The notes: a model not told the origin generated them from the sequence alone. A stretch of DNA of 64,000 bases from Candidatus Ideonella esbjergensis (GCA_016710065.1 JADJLP010000001.1:1771576-1835575); one strand, 5' to 3'. Counted from the stretch's first letter, positions 54,413-63,805 are shown. Numbers and translations: made by a program.

Positions 54413-56452
54413 CTAGAGCCCGCGCTTGGCTCGCATCAGAATGGTCGCGACTTCGTTGGACGCCAGGGCGAACTGCGATCCCGATCCAATGAGCCTTTCG
54501 GCCTCCGCATAGTGCCCGCCGTTGATCTGCTTGGCGACCGAGCCGGCGGTTCGATGAAACTCTGCATGCTTCTTCATCAGTTCGACGAACGACGGCCGCG
54601 AACCCCACTGCGCGCCGCCAGGGCCATGAATCCACTTGCCGAGCGGGCACTGGTCATCGCGGCAGATGGTGTCGCTGTCCAACTTGTCGCGGTCTGAAAT
54701 CGCCTTGCGGAGCCTAACCTTCCACTGGCGGTGCGCCTCGATGGCCTTGTCGAAGTCGAAATCAGTGACCGGGCGAGAGGCTTCCGTCAGGGCGAGCTCG
54801 TCCGGTATCTTGAAACGGGCCACTTCGTCGGCCAACGTGTGGGCCTGCTCCTTCATGGCGGAGGCCGCCGCGGCGGTCTGCTCCACCATGGCTGCATTCT
54901 GTTGGGTCATGCGGTCGAGTTCCTGAACGGCTTGCCCGATCTGCCCGACACCCAAGCTCTGCTCGCGAGCGCCCGTGGCCACTTCCCCGAGCAGCCGGTC
55001 CACACGTTGAGATGAAGAAACGATCTCCTCGATGGTCGACCCTGCGCCGCGCACGACCGTCGTTCCAGCCTCGACCTGTTCGAGACTGCTCGCAATCAGG
55101 CCCTTGATTTCACGTGCGGCCTGCGCGCTCCTCTGAGCCAGTACCCGTACCTCGCTGGCGACCACCGCGAACCCGCGGCCCTGATCTCCGGCACGTGCAG
55201 CCTCCACGGCTGCATTGAGCGCCAGAATGTTGGTCTGGAAGGCAATACTGTCGATGGTGGCGGTGATCTCGCCGATCTTCGAGGACGAAGCGCGGATCCC
55301 TTCCATCGTCCTCACCACGTCGCCCATCACACGCCCGCCGTCGGACGCAGTCTGGGCGTTGTGACGCGCCACCCGCGACGCCTCCTGCGTGCTCTCGGCG
55401 GTGCTCTTTACCGTCGAGGCGATCTCCTCCATCGAGGCAGCCGACTGTTCTAGGTTCGCCGCCGCCTGCTCCGTGCGTGCGGACAGGTCCAGTGCACCCG
55501 AGGCAATCTCGCTACTTGAATGGACGATCTCGTCACTGGAGCGGCGCACGCGCAAGACCATGCCTCGCAGTGAGTCCTGCATGTCCCGGAGTTCGAGCAT
55601 CAGCTGGGCCGCCTCGTCGCCTCCCCAGGGAGAGGGCGAGGTAGTTAGATCGCCCTGGGTCATGGCGCGCAAGTGGCGTCGGGTCTCGCGCAGGCCACCT
55701 TCCATCACCCGGTAGAAGCACAGGAATAGATAAGCCGCGAAGAGCAGCGACGCAACCACGATGCCGGCAGTCCATTCGGCCTTCTTCAGGGCCGCATCAT
55801 GCAGGTCACCGGTGTACACGCCGGAGCCGACGATCCAGCCCCAGGGTTCGAAGCCAATCACGTACGACACCTTGTCCACAGGGCGGTCGCTACCGGGTTT
55901 GGGCCATTGATATGCCACGAAGCCCTTGCCACTCTCGCGCACCTTGATGACGAAGGCTTTGAACAGCGCCAGTCCGTTCGGATCCTTGACGTCGCCCACG
56001 TCCTTGCCGTTCAGCTCCGGCTTGATGGGATGCATGAGCACCCGAGGCTGCATGTCGTTGACCCAGAAATACTCGCTCTTGTCGTAGCGCAATTCTGAGA
56101 GCGCCTGCAGCGCCATTTGCTGCGCCTGGTCGCGGGGCAGTTCCCCGCTGGCCTCCTTGGCCTGCGCCCACCGGATCAAGCCATGGGCGACTTCGACGTG
56201 CTGTCGGGTCGCCTCCATGCGAGCCTCCAGCAGGTGGTTGTACTCCGACACCTGCTGCCACCCCAGTACACCCAGGAAAGGTGCCGTGAATGCCAGAGAA
56301 ATGATCAGTGCTTTGGCCGAAAAGCGCAGCCGACGGAACAGTCGCACCCCCGGCGCCCAGACACCATGGTGAGCAAAGAAGCCGTCAGAGTTGCCGCGGT
56401 CCTTGTCGTTTCGCGTGGACACGGGACGGCTGGACGACAAGACTGCTGACAT
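54413..56452 (-). CDS. methyl-accepting chemotaxis protein with sCache and CZB domains
   Basis: 679 residues from ATG 56452. First membrane segment FSAKALIISLAFTAPFLGVLGW, a periplasmic sCache_2-type domain (RYDKSEYFWVNDMQPRVLMHP, FEPWGWIVGSGVYTGDL), second segment GIVVASLLFAAYLFLCFY, HAMP, then the signalling tip IDSIAFQTNILALNAAVEAARAGDQGRGFAVVASEVR. A C-terminal CZB domain follows (EAHRQWKVRLRKAI, CRDDQCPLGKWIHG, HAEFHRTAGSVAKQI) with the Zn-binding His/Cys set. Earlier in-frame starts exist but precede a non-conserved stretch. Confidence 0.9.
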   Translation of the reverse strand: MSAVLSSSRPVSTRNDKDRGNSDGFFAHHGVWAPGVRLFRRLRFSAKALIISLAFTAPFLGVLGWQQVSEYNHLLEARMEATRQHVEVAHGLIRWAQAKEASGELPRDQAQQMALQALSELRYDKSEYFWVNDMQPRVLMHPIKPELNGKDVGDVKDPNGLALFKAFVIKVRESGKGFVAYQWPKPGSDRPVDKVSYVIGFEPWGWIVGSGVYTGDLHDAALKKAEWTAGIVVASLLFAAYLFLCFYRVMEGGLRETRRHLRAMTQGDLTTSPSPWGGDEAAQLMLELRDMQDSLRGMVLRVRRSSDEIVHSSSEIASGALDLSARTEQAAANLEQSAASMEEIASTVKSTAESTQEASRVARHNAQTASDGGRVMGDVVRTMEGIRASSSKIGEITATIDSIAFQTNILALNAAVEAARAGDQGRGFAVVASEVRVLAQRSAQAAREIKGLIASSLEQVEAGTTVVRGAGSTIEEIVSSSQRVDRLLGEVATGAREQSLGVGQIGQAVQELDRMTQQNAAMVEQTAAAASAMKEQAHTLADEVARFKIPDELALTEASRPVTDFDFDKAIEAHRQWKVRLRKAISDRDKLDSDTICRDDQCPLGKWIHGPGGAQWGSRPSFVELMKKHAEFHRTAGSVAKQINGGHYAEAERLIGSGSQFALASNEVATILMRAKRGL

Positions 56453-56773
56453 TTTGGGATTGATCCGGCTGTTGATGGTCGGGAAGTCAACGGCGCAAGG
56501 GTGCTGCGCTGACCGCGGCCTCCTATTGCCGCGTACTCGCTCAATATCGGCAGCACCGAGTTGGTGCTTGAGCGGAATCACGCGCAGGTCAGATGCATCG
56601 TGCCCAAGGTCTCCGGCACAACCGTGACCGGTGGGACTCTCGATGGCGCAAGGACTTGGAGTGCCAATGGCCGCGGCACTGGATCGCAGGGCCACTTCCC
56701 GGCTGAGCGTCACCGGTCGATAGAGCCTCCGATCGACCACTGTGGCAGGCTGTAACCACTCGCCAACGCGAGC
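56453..56773. other. intergenic region between chemoreceptor and dnaE2 remnant
   Basis: About 320 bases without a credible gene on either strand. It should hold the chemoreceptor promoter (minus strand) and the left breakpoint of the dnaE2 fragment: a TAA at 56753-56755 closes the dnaE2 frame seven codons before its first ATG. No dyad or consensus promoter stood out. Confidence 0.5.
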
Positions 56774-57145
56774 ATGAGCCGGCATCCGCTGGCCATCCTG
56801 CGACCGGTGCTGGCGAAGCAGGGGTGGTGCACGGCGGCCGAGCTGCACGACTTGCCCGACGGCCGGCTGGCGCGGGCCTGCGGCATCGTCACGGTGCGGC
56901 AGCAGCCGGAGACCGCCAAGGGCGTGATGTTCGTGTCCCTGGAGGACGAGACCGGGAGCGTGCAGGTGATCGTGTGGCCGAAGGTCAAGGCGCGGCTGAG
57001 GGGGCCGCTGCTGCGGTCACGGCTGCTGGCGGTGAAAGGGGCTTGGCAGCGGGATCGGGAGGTGCGCAACCTCATCGCGGCGCATGTCGAGGATCTCACC
57101 GGGATGCTGGGGTCGTTGGCGATGAGCAGCCGGGACTTTCACTAG
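56774..57145 (+). pseudogene. dnaE2: 3' fragment of error-prone DNA polymerase dnaE2
   Basis: 123 codons matching only the C-terminal OB-fold end of DnaE2: HPLAILRPVLAKQGW, LPDGRLARACGIVTVRQQPE, VMFVSLEDETGSVQVIVWP and the terminal LAMSSRDFH. The full gene needs about 1,050 codons, so polymerase and PHP domains are missing. An in-frame stop lies seven codons upstream of the ATG. It borders the CBASS operon and probably marks a recombination or insertion boundary. A free-standing OB-fold protein is possible but less likely. Confidence 0.8.
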
Positions 57146-57236
57146 GCACTGCAAATCTTCACTGCTCGGTCGATCACAACAAGACCGGATCTCGTCCGAA
57201 TTGCTGCGGCGAGGCGGTCGCCACTTCGCAGGCTGC

Positions 57237-57707
57237 CTATGCGTCGGTGGCTGCGGCAGCCAGTCGTTCCAGACGGCGATTCAGTCCCGCGCCGTACCAG
57301 TTGGTCAGTCGGCCGACGATCAGAAAGACCATCGGTCTTGACGCCGCGAAGGCGATCTCGCGCCAGTGCTGAAGGTCGACGCCAGATGGAAAGGGATCAT
57401 CTTCAGGATGCGTGTGCCACTCGCCCACATAGTCCATGGTCTCGCCACTCTGCTCCCAGCGGCGAGTCGCTACTCGTTGATGATCGGTGGCGTGTCGAAA
57501 GAAGCCGAACCTGCGCTGCACATCGCGCTTGGTTGGCACCGTGACGTCGGCGACGTGGGTGTGATGACCCCGCCGATATCCCAGAAGAATCCCGCCAGCT
57601 TCGGGTGCGGACATGCCCAGTTGCCTGAAGGTGGCAAGACGCTGCAGAACCTGTGGCTCGATGAGCAACAGGGCGCCGCTAGGTCCGAACGGCAGCGAGC
57701 GCAGCAT
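57237..57707 (-). CDS. cap3: CBASS JAB/MPN isopeptidase Cap3
   Basis: 156 residues. JAMM metalloprotease motif complete: Glu36 in APEAGGILLG, His98 and His100 in GEWHTHPEDD, Ser108 and Asp111 in FPSGVDLQHW. Cap3 removes the cyclase from target conjugates made by Cap2 in type II CBASS (established). Its start overlaps the cap2 end by 29 bases. Last gene of the operon; intact, in contrast to cap2 and the cyclase gene. Confidence 0.9.
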   Translation of the reverse strand: MLRSLPFGPSGALLLIEPQVLQRLATFRQLGMSAPEAGGILLGYRRGHHTHVADVTVPTKRDVQRRFGFFRHATDHQRVATRRWEQSGETMDYVGEWHTHPEDDPFPSGVDLQHWREIAFAASRPMVFLIVGRLTNWYGAGLNRRLERLAAAATDA

Positions 57708-59393
57708 CGGTGGATCCGCAGGCCGGGCATGCCGGTAGACGCTTCACGTCCTGGTCCTTGACGGCGTACACATTGGCGTTCGACGTCGATCTCGTACGGA
57801 ATCTCGGGCTCGCGCGACCGGTCTCGAGCCAGCCCACCACGACCTCGAGGCACAGAGCGGCAGCAGACATCGGGGCGCTGACGGCATAGGGCGTGGAGCC
57901 GGCACACCCCAACTGCCTGCGTTTGGGTTGGTCCTTCAGCACCGGATACCGTTCCTCGCGATAGTTCTTGTGGTCGGCCTGAACCAGGCACCTGAAGCAT
58001 CCAAGTTCTCGTCCCTGTGCCCAGAACGTCTGGACGCACTCACCATTTCCGCGGATGCGAACGTGGAGCACCGGTACCTTCGTGCCGCGATCTAAGCGCA
58101 TGGCGTTGATCATCTCGCTGACCGCCTCTTCACCTGTGGCATCAATTACTAGGTCGGCATCAAAGAGGTCTGCGAGATCTCGCGCGTTACGTGCCCGTGC
58201 GCGCACTGCTGAGAACGGGAACTGCCGCTGCAGTTCGTCGGCAAGTGCTTCGGCCTTGAGTCTGAATAGCGAGGGGTAGCCCAGTACGTGCCGCCCCAGG
58301 TTCTCCGGGTTCATGTGTTCTGGATCAACGAGGTCCAGCCGCCCTTTGCCCGTGCCGGCGCCCAACCTGATCAGGCCGGGCGCTACATGCGATCCGATGG
58401 CTCCGCATCCGAGGACGGCGATGCGCTTGTCCTTGAGGTCAGTGAACGTCAGATTCCGGCTGTGAACGAAGTCTGGACCGAACTCCGTGATCGCCAGGCG
58501 GCTGATCCGGCGCGTGCCGCCGCGCGTGTGCAGGAACTGCTTGTAGAGCTTCGGCTTTTTTCAGGGCGCCTAGCCGATGGATCGGATCGAGCTCGAAACC
58601 AAACCCCAGCCATCCCAGCGGCGTATGGACCGCGAACGTCGCGAGGGTGAACCTCAGGTACTGAGTTTCTCGTTCGAGCACGAGTTGGACCTTCTGAGCC
58701 AGGCCCCGGTCCCATGCCTGCAGCCATCCGAACAGCTCTTGACGGTGGCGGGCATCGTCGCCGGCACCGCGGGCAACACGTCAGTCTTGAAAGTCCAGCA
58801 TGGGCACCGGGTTTCAGTCGGCGGTTTCGCCCCAGCGCCGTGGCCAGCGCGGCGACCTCCGCACTGCTGTCCGAGATGATGGCCTGCGGGGCTCCGTCGA
58901 TCGTCACGAACCAATAGTTCGAAGACTTAGTCGCTTGGTCGACAGTGCCGATCAGCACGGAATAGACTGCACTCGAGTCGCCATGCGACCAATGCTGCAG
59001 GAACTCGTCCTGAATGTCGTCGTGTCTGTAGTCAGGGTCGTGGCGGATGCGCTCCAGGACTTGCTGGGCTTGGTCGAGGCACTGAGCAAGCGATTCGGCC
59101 GGGTCGTACCGATCCAACACGACTGCTCCGGGGGCGAAGTAGCAAAGGCCGCCGCCCGGAAAGACGTGTGGTGAGAGCGGCGGCAGAACGTCGAGGTGGT
59201 CGAGCACCTTGATCGTCGGATAGGTCAGGAAGTCCCAGTCTGAGATGGCGATCCTGATCTTGATGGCGCCGCCCTTGCAGGCTAACTCACCATCGAACGA
59301 TCGGACGCCGCCGCGGTGACCGCTGGGCTTGAAGCCGCGAGCCCGCAGCAGCCGGAGCGCCTCGCCGAGACTCGTTGCCGGTACGTCCGGCAT
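57679..59393 (-). CDS. cap2: CBASS E2-E1 fusion Cap2, four apparent indels
   Basis: N-terminal E2-like domain with Cys84 in GGGLCYFAPGAVVLDRYDP, linker LFGWLQAWDRGLAQKVQ, then E1/ThiF adenylation domain: RIAVLGCGAIGSHVAPGLIRLGAG, DPEHMNPENLGRHVLG, catalytic LGCAGSTPYAVS and Zn CxxC pairs (GCFRCL, ACPACG). The reading frame changes at about 58812 (AAA), 58790 (TTT), 58738 (missing G) and 58556 (six A/T); correcting each by one base restores about 570 residues of continuous Cap2. Cap2 conjugates the cyclase C-terminus to cellular targets to prime it. Starts 6 bases after the cyclase gene. Confidence 0.87.
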
Positions 59394-59399
59394 TCCGGG

Positions 59400-60570
59400 T
59401 CAGCCCGCGCTGGTCGACTTCACCACCGGGCGGGCAACGCGCTCGGCACCGACCAGACGGACAGCATCTTCACCGCCGTCTGGTTCTACGAGATCGGGAC
59501 GGTACGGCACACGCTCGCCCAGCTGCCTGCGGACAAGCTCAATGGCGTCTCCGGCAAGGTAGGAGGCCTTGAAGCGGGCAGCGCGGAGTTGGTCAGCGAG
59601 CGTCTCTGCGAGCGAGGATGCCGCCTGCCGGCCCGCCGCGTCCAGGCGCTTGTTGAAGTCCTCTGCCCCGTCGGCGATCGCCTGCTCGCGGACCTCGCCC
59701 TTGAGCGCCGTGGCCAGCACGCGCGCGGCCCTTTCAAGCGCAAGGTCGTCACGGCCACGCTGCGGCTCGAAGGACTGCGCGACGGCGATCATGATGCACA
59801 CCGACGTGGGCCCGTCACCGGCCTTCCAGTGCCTGTCGCGCCAGGCCTTGAGGTAGCGGCACACACGGCGCAGTTGCTCGGTGTGCTCCGTCACGCGGTC
59901 GAGGAACCACCGCGACACCTCCTCGGGGTCGGAAGCCTTCCACTCCCCGGCACGGGTGGCCATCATGATGTCCACCATGTGCTCCCACTGCTGCTGCGGC
60001 AGGTCGGCGTCCGCGAAGTTCTCGACCAGCGCCTCTCGGGCACTGTCCACGACGATGCCCGACAGAGCGCCCTTTCGACGATCTGAACGATTGGTCCTCG
60101 GGCGCCGCATACAGCGGGATGTCGATGTGCGCCCAGGCTGCTATCTGGACCCGGATGCACGTGTCCTTCCCGCTGTAGAGCTGCCAGCCCTTCTCCTTGC
60201 AGAGGTCGCGCAGCAGGCTTTCGACCAGTTGGAAGTACAGCTTGGCCATCGCGCGGGGCGGACCGTTGTCTTCCCATACCGACACGGGCAGGTACACACC
60301 GAAATCCCAGTCCATTTCCTGCGGCGGGTGCCAAGCCGGTTGGACGCAGGTCCTGTACGACCATGAGCCCTGCGTGCGGAAGCGCGGCGTCACGGCTTTG
60401 CTCATGCCCAGCACACGGATCGTGGCCTCGCGAATTCGCGGCCGGAGGTGATCGCGGATGTCGTTCTTCGCGTCGAACAGGATCTGGCGCTGGTCCCTGG
60501 TGGGCTCGATGCGATTGACGAAGACGTCCTCTTCGGCGGTGGCGAACAGCAGGCGGGTGAGTTTGAGCAT
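59400..60570 (-). CDS. dncV: CBASS CD-NTase, DncV-like cyclase, two apparent indels
   Basis: Nucleotidyltransferase with Gly68-Ser69 in TQGSWSYRT, Asp87 and Asp89 in EMDWDFGVYLPV and the third Asp150 in HIDIPLYAAPE, the DncV/clade A arrangement that makes 3'3'-cGAMP in Vibrio. The frame changes at about 60090 (a missing T) and about 60070 (one missing base); then REALVENFADADLPQQQWEHMVDIM and the C-terminal ERVARPVVKSTSAG continue to 59400. Corrected length about 390 residues, ending in a small-residue tail like those conjugated by Cap2. Product specificity is inference. Confidence 0.87.
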
Positions 60571-60573
60571 GGG

Positions 60574-61584
60574 CTACGGCCTTGATTGCGCGTTCTCGCC
60601 GTAGAAGAAGACCGGCTTGGACGGCGAGTGCTCCAAGAAGGCTCGGAATGCGGGCTTGCTGATGCAGACTTTCGATTGCTGCGTGGCGGCGCCCAGCAGG
60701 ACTTCCCGGGCGTTTTCATCCGCAACGTCGAGGCCGACGGCGCGGGCACGTTCATCGTGAAGCTCGTCATCGACATGCAGATAGCGCTCGCCAAGCCGGT
60801 GGCCGAGCATCAGGTCGGCCAGCACCTCTTGTGCCGAGATCGACAGCCCGAACAGCCGGCGCGACATCTTGATCGGTGACCAGCCACCCCAATCGTGGAC
60901 ACCGCCATCGCGATTGCGACGAGGGTCTACGGTGAAGCGCGACGACATGGTGCCCACCGCCAGCAGGCGCACGTTGTCGTTGTCCTGGTTGAAGAACTTG
61001 TGGGCCTCGTGAAGCCCAAGTGCGCCCGGGGCGTTTGCGTACAGACCACCGTCGACGTACTGGCTGTTGTTGAAGGCGTGCCGCGGAAAGTAGGCCGGGG
61101 CGGCGCTCGTGGCCAGCGCGACGTCCACGATCCGGTGCGTGTGGTCGCGCTTGAAATCGATGTGGTGAGGCGTCTTGAAGACGACAGGCTCGCCGGTCGA
61201 GTAGTTCAGGCTGGGGATGATCACGGGATGCTTGCATGCCCCGAGTAACCGGTCGCCGAACAACTTCGAGTCTGAGAGCAGGCCCGATAGTGGTGCCGGC
61301 GAGTACGGTGCCCGCACCATCCCGAGCAAGGACCAGCGCTTCTTGAAGATCTCCTCTCCGTGGCCGACGAACAGATCGACGATGTTCTGGGCCGGGATTT
61401 CCAGTGCCAATGCCAGGGCGAGGATGCCGCCGATCGACGTGCCTGTGATCAAGTCGAAGCGCGACGCGATCGGGGCGCCGATGTCGCGCTCGACGTCGGC
61501 GATCACCTTGGCCGTGTACAGCCCACGGAATCCTCCGCCCGATAAGGCGAGGACCTGGAACGGCTTGGGCACGGCGGAAGGCAT
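60574..61584 (-). CDS. capV: CBASS patatin-like phospholipase effector CapV
   Basis: 336 residues, intact. Patatin motifs: oxyanion loop LSGGGFRGLY (16-23), nucleophile Ser50 in GTSIGG and catalytic Asp178 in DGGLYANAP. CapV is activated by cyclic dinucleotide from the CD-NTase and degrades membrane phospholipids, killing the infected cell (established for DncV-CapV). First gene of the operon, three bases before the cyclase gene. Its promoter region is well defined upstream. Confidence 0.93.
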   Translation of the reverse strand: MPSAVPKPFQVLALSGGGFRGLYTAKVIADVERDIGAPIASRFDLITGTSIGGILALALALEIPAQNIVDLFVGHGEEIFKKRWSLLGMVRAPYSPAPLSGLLSDSKLFGDRLLGACKHPVIIPSLNYSTGEPVVFKTPHHIDFKRDHTHRIVDVALATSAAPAYFPRHAFNNSQYVDGGLYANAPGALGLHEAHKFFNQDNDNVRLLAVGTMSSRFTVDPRRNRDGGVHDWGGWSPIKMSRRLFGLSISAQEVLADLMLGHRLGERYLHVDDELHDERARAVGLDVADENAREVLLGAATQQSKVCISKPAFRAFLEHSPSKPVFFYGENAQSRP

Positions 61585-61614
61585 GCGTTGCTGGTGGTGG
61601 TGGAGCCCTGGGAG

Positions 61615-61690
61615 CTAGCACTCTAGACGCGAGAGTGCTAGACGACACTATATCTGGGGGAAAACGTGCGTCAAAACACTACGGGTAGTG
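61615..61690 (-). promoter_or_regulatory. CBASS promoter with flanking dyads
   Basis: Minus strand: TTGACG (61674-61669), 16-base spacer, TATAGT (61652-61647), a good sigma70 promoter in an otherwise GC-rich area. Directly upstream of -35 is the dyad CACTAC-GG-GTAGTG (61677-61690). Just after the expected start point is a perfect 10-bp inverted repeat CTAGCACTCT / AGAGTGCTAG with 7-base spacer (61615-61641), 31 bases before the capV ATG. Either operators for a repressor encoded elsewhere or an mRNA hairpin over the leader. Confidence 0.7.
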
Positions 61691-61959
61691 CAGTATATGT
61701 GCGCAAGCTGGACGAATATCCAGTCTTTCACGCGCGCCGGCCGATGAACCGCTGAACCTGGAGCGCTTCGTGGCCGACGGTGTCCCCATGGCGCGGTCTG
61801 CGCCTGCGAACTGGGGCGACCAGGATGGTGGGCGCTTGAGTGCGACCAAATCGGGCTAACGAGTTGACATAACTAATATCGTCGCTCATTTGGATTTGCA
61901 CCCGGAGAGGCGCAAATCGAGGCGTAGCGGTCCGGATTCGAACCCCGTGGCGCCTGAAT
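61691..61959. other. gap between inhibitor-like gene and CBASS promoter
   Basis: No gene seen. Contains an isolated TTGACA (61864-61869), a hairpin GATTTGC (61893-61899) / GCAAATC (61912-61918) and, at 61935-61945, ATTCGAACCCC, which recalls a tRNA T-loop but does not fold into a T-arm. The hairpin lies just past the stop of the inhibitor-like gene and may end its transcript, though without a clear U run. Confidence 0.4.
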
Positions 61960-62232
61960 CTAGCCCTTGGCGGCCGCCGCCAGTGCGCCTCGCGCCTTGG
62001 AGCGCTCCAGCGGCTTGCGCTCGGGCACCCGGGTCGTCTTGCGCTCGACCGAGTAGCGCCAGCCCGGCAAGGCCTGCGCGACCTCGGGCACCTGCGCCGG
62101 CGTCACCTCCAGCAGCATCGTGCCGGCCAGCGACTTGACCACCGTCGCGCCGCGCGAGCGCGCAGTCTTCTTGGCCGCCGTCAGGACCTTGGCGTCCTGG
62201 GCATCGCTGTTGAAGAAGACGTAGCGGCTCAT
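61960..62232 (-). CDS. small subtilase-prodomain-like protein (putative protease inhibitor)
   Basis: 90 residues (MSRYVFFNSDAQDAKVLTAA at the start; basic C-terminal tail). The segment TVVKSLAGTMLLEVTPAQV..W-YSVER has the same pattern as the N-terminal region of the adjacent subtilase (ADGALLLELQDHVTLDRL..WYSLERP), i.e. an inhibitor I9/propeptide-like fold: GTMLLEV versus GALLLEL and WRYSVER versus WYSLER. It starts 10 bases after the protease stop. Likely a cognate inhibitor or immunity protein for the protease; this is inference from resemblance and position. Confidence 0.65.
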   Translation of the reverse strand: MSRYVFFNSDAQDAKVLTAAKKTARSRGATVVKSLAGTMLLEVTPAQVPEVAQALPGWRYSVERKTTRVPERKPLERSKARGALAAAAKG

Positions 62233-62242
62233 GGTGCCCGGA

Positions 62243-63805
62243 TTATCGGGCCAAGCCCTTGCCTTGCATACCTGCGGGCAAATGGATGTCCTCGGCCGCC
62301 TGCAGGGCCATTTTCACGATCTCGGCCGACCTGGCGGCGCCGCGCGGCAGGTCCTTCACGGCGGGGCTCGCGGCGAGCCGGCGCGCCAGCACGCCGGTGG
62401 CGATCGGCGTGGCCATGGAGGTGCCCGACATCACCCCCCAGCGGCTGGAGAAGATGGTGGAAACCACCCCCACTCCAGGCGCCGTCAGCGCCACCTTGGC
62501 GCCGCGGTTGGAGAAGCTGGCCAGGAAGCTCTCCTGTCCGCCCAGCGCCTTGCCTCGCGAGGCGCTCAGCGTCCAGTCCAGGTAGGTGCCGGCCGGCCAA
62601 CTACCGATGAGGCCGATCGCCGAAACGGCCACTGCCTGCGTGTAGCGCGCCGGGTAGTCCACCTGCCCCTTGCCGTCGTTGCCTGTGGCCGCGATGCAGA
62701 CGCAGCCCCGGGCCCAGGCGAACTCGACCGCGTCGCGGATGCCGTCGTCGGCCATGCTGTCGCCGATGCTCAGGTTGACGAGGTCGCAGCCCTGGTTGGC
62801 CGCATCCTTGATCGCCGCAGCGATCGCGAAGCTCGACGCGTAGGGGTCGCCCGACTCGAAGATCCGGTAGGCATGCAGCTCGACCGCGCTGGCCTCGCCG
62901 CGGCGCCAGCCCGCCGCTGCCGAGGCAATCACCCCCGCCACGTGCGACCCGTGCCCGTCCTCGTCCCGGAACCGCCGCCCCGACTCGGCGGCGGTAGTGT
63001 TCAGTCCGCGTTTGACCTTGAGCGCACTGTGCGGCCCCACCCCGGTGTCGACCACCGCGACCCGAACGGTCTTGCCTGAACCCGCCGCCGGCTTGCCCTA
63101 GACCGTGCCGCGCCCGTCGGCGACCGTCAGGTCGATGGGTACCACGGCGATCTCGACGCCGCCGGGCACAACAAGCACCTCGGCCAGGCGCATCGGCCAA
63201 CCCGAATGCAGTGGGTCGACGTAGATCGCATCCACGCGCTTCGTCTTGTCGCTGAGCACAAAGCTCGACTTGCCGTACCGGTTCGTCGTGCCTTCGACGC
63301 CGATGCCCTTGTCCTCGTCGGTCATCACGGTGACCAGCGCATCCGGCAGGCCGCCGCTGGCCGCCGTCGAGCACCACGGTCACCGACCAGGTCACGGTGT
63401 GACCGGCACGCAGCCGCGGCTTCTTGAGCGCGGCGCTCTGGGTGGACCACGGCCTGGCCGGCCTCTCCAGGCTGTACCACTGCTCCTCCAGCACCTTCGC
63501 ACCCTGCGGTGCCTGCGCCTTCAAGCGATCCAGCGTGACGTGATCCTGAAGCTCCAACAGCAACGCCCCGTCGGCCGGCGAACGGCTGACCACCTTGACC
63601 GGTGCACCATAAGAAACCGTTGGTGTTGCCGCTCGCGCAGCACGCGAAGCTGCGGCCGGATGGGCCTTCTTGGCTACTGCAGCCTTGGCAGGCGGGCGCG
63701 GGCCGGGTGCATCAGGCGCATCGTCTGCAGCGAGGTCGGCGCGACCGCTGGTGTCGAGGGCCGCGGGATGACGATGAATCGCTTGGGGCGTTGCGGCAGT
63801 TTCAT
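62243..63805 (-). pseudogene. S8 subtilisin-like serine protease, interrupted
   Basis: Start ATG 63805 (MKLPQRPKRFIVIPRP) with AGGAGG 7 bases upstream. Order: short N-terminus, Ala/Lys linker, prodomain-like segment, an Ig/carboxypeptidase-regulatory-like domain (TVTWSVTVVLDGG, GTTNRYGKSSFVL), then the catalytic domain with Asp in VAVVDTGVGPH, His in DEDGHGSHVAG, oxyanion Asn in AATGNDG and Ser in SGTSMATP. No signal peptide. Disruptions: a frame change in the linker (between about 63690 and 63725), another at about 63355 (one extra C), and an in-frame TAG at 63100-63098 just before the catalytic domain. Catalytic domain intact; expression as a full protein doubtful as sequenced. Confidence 0.8.

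Noticed and set aside
61921..61955. Possible tRNA 3' end (ATTCGAACCCC, reverse GGGGTTCGAAT)
   Set aside because: Only two base pairs form next to the presumed T-loop and no anticodon, D-arm or acceptor stem could be paired on either strand.
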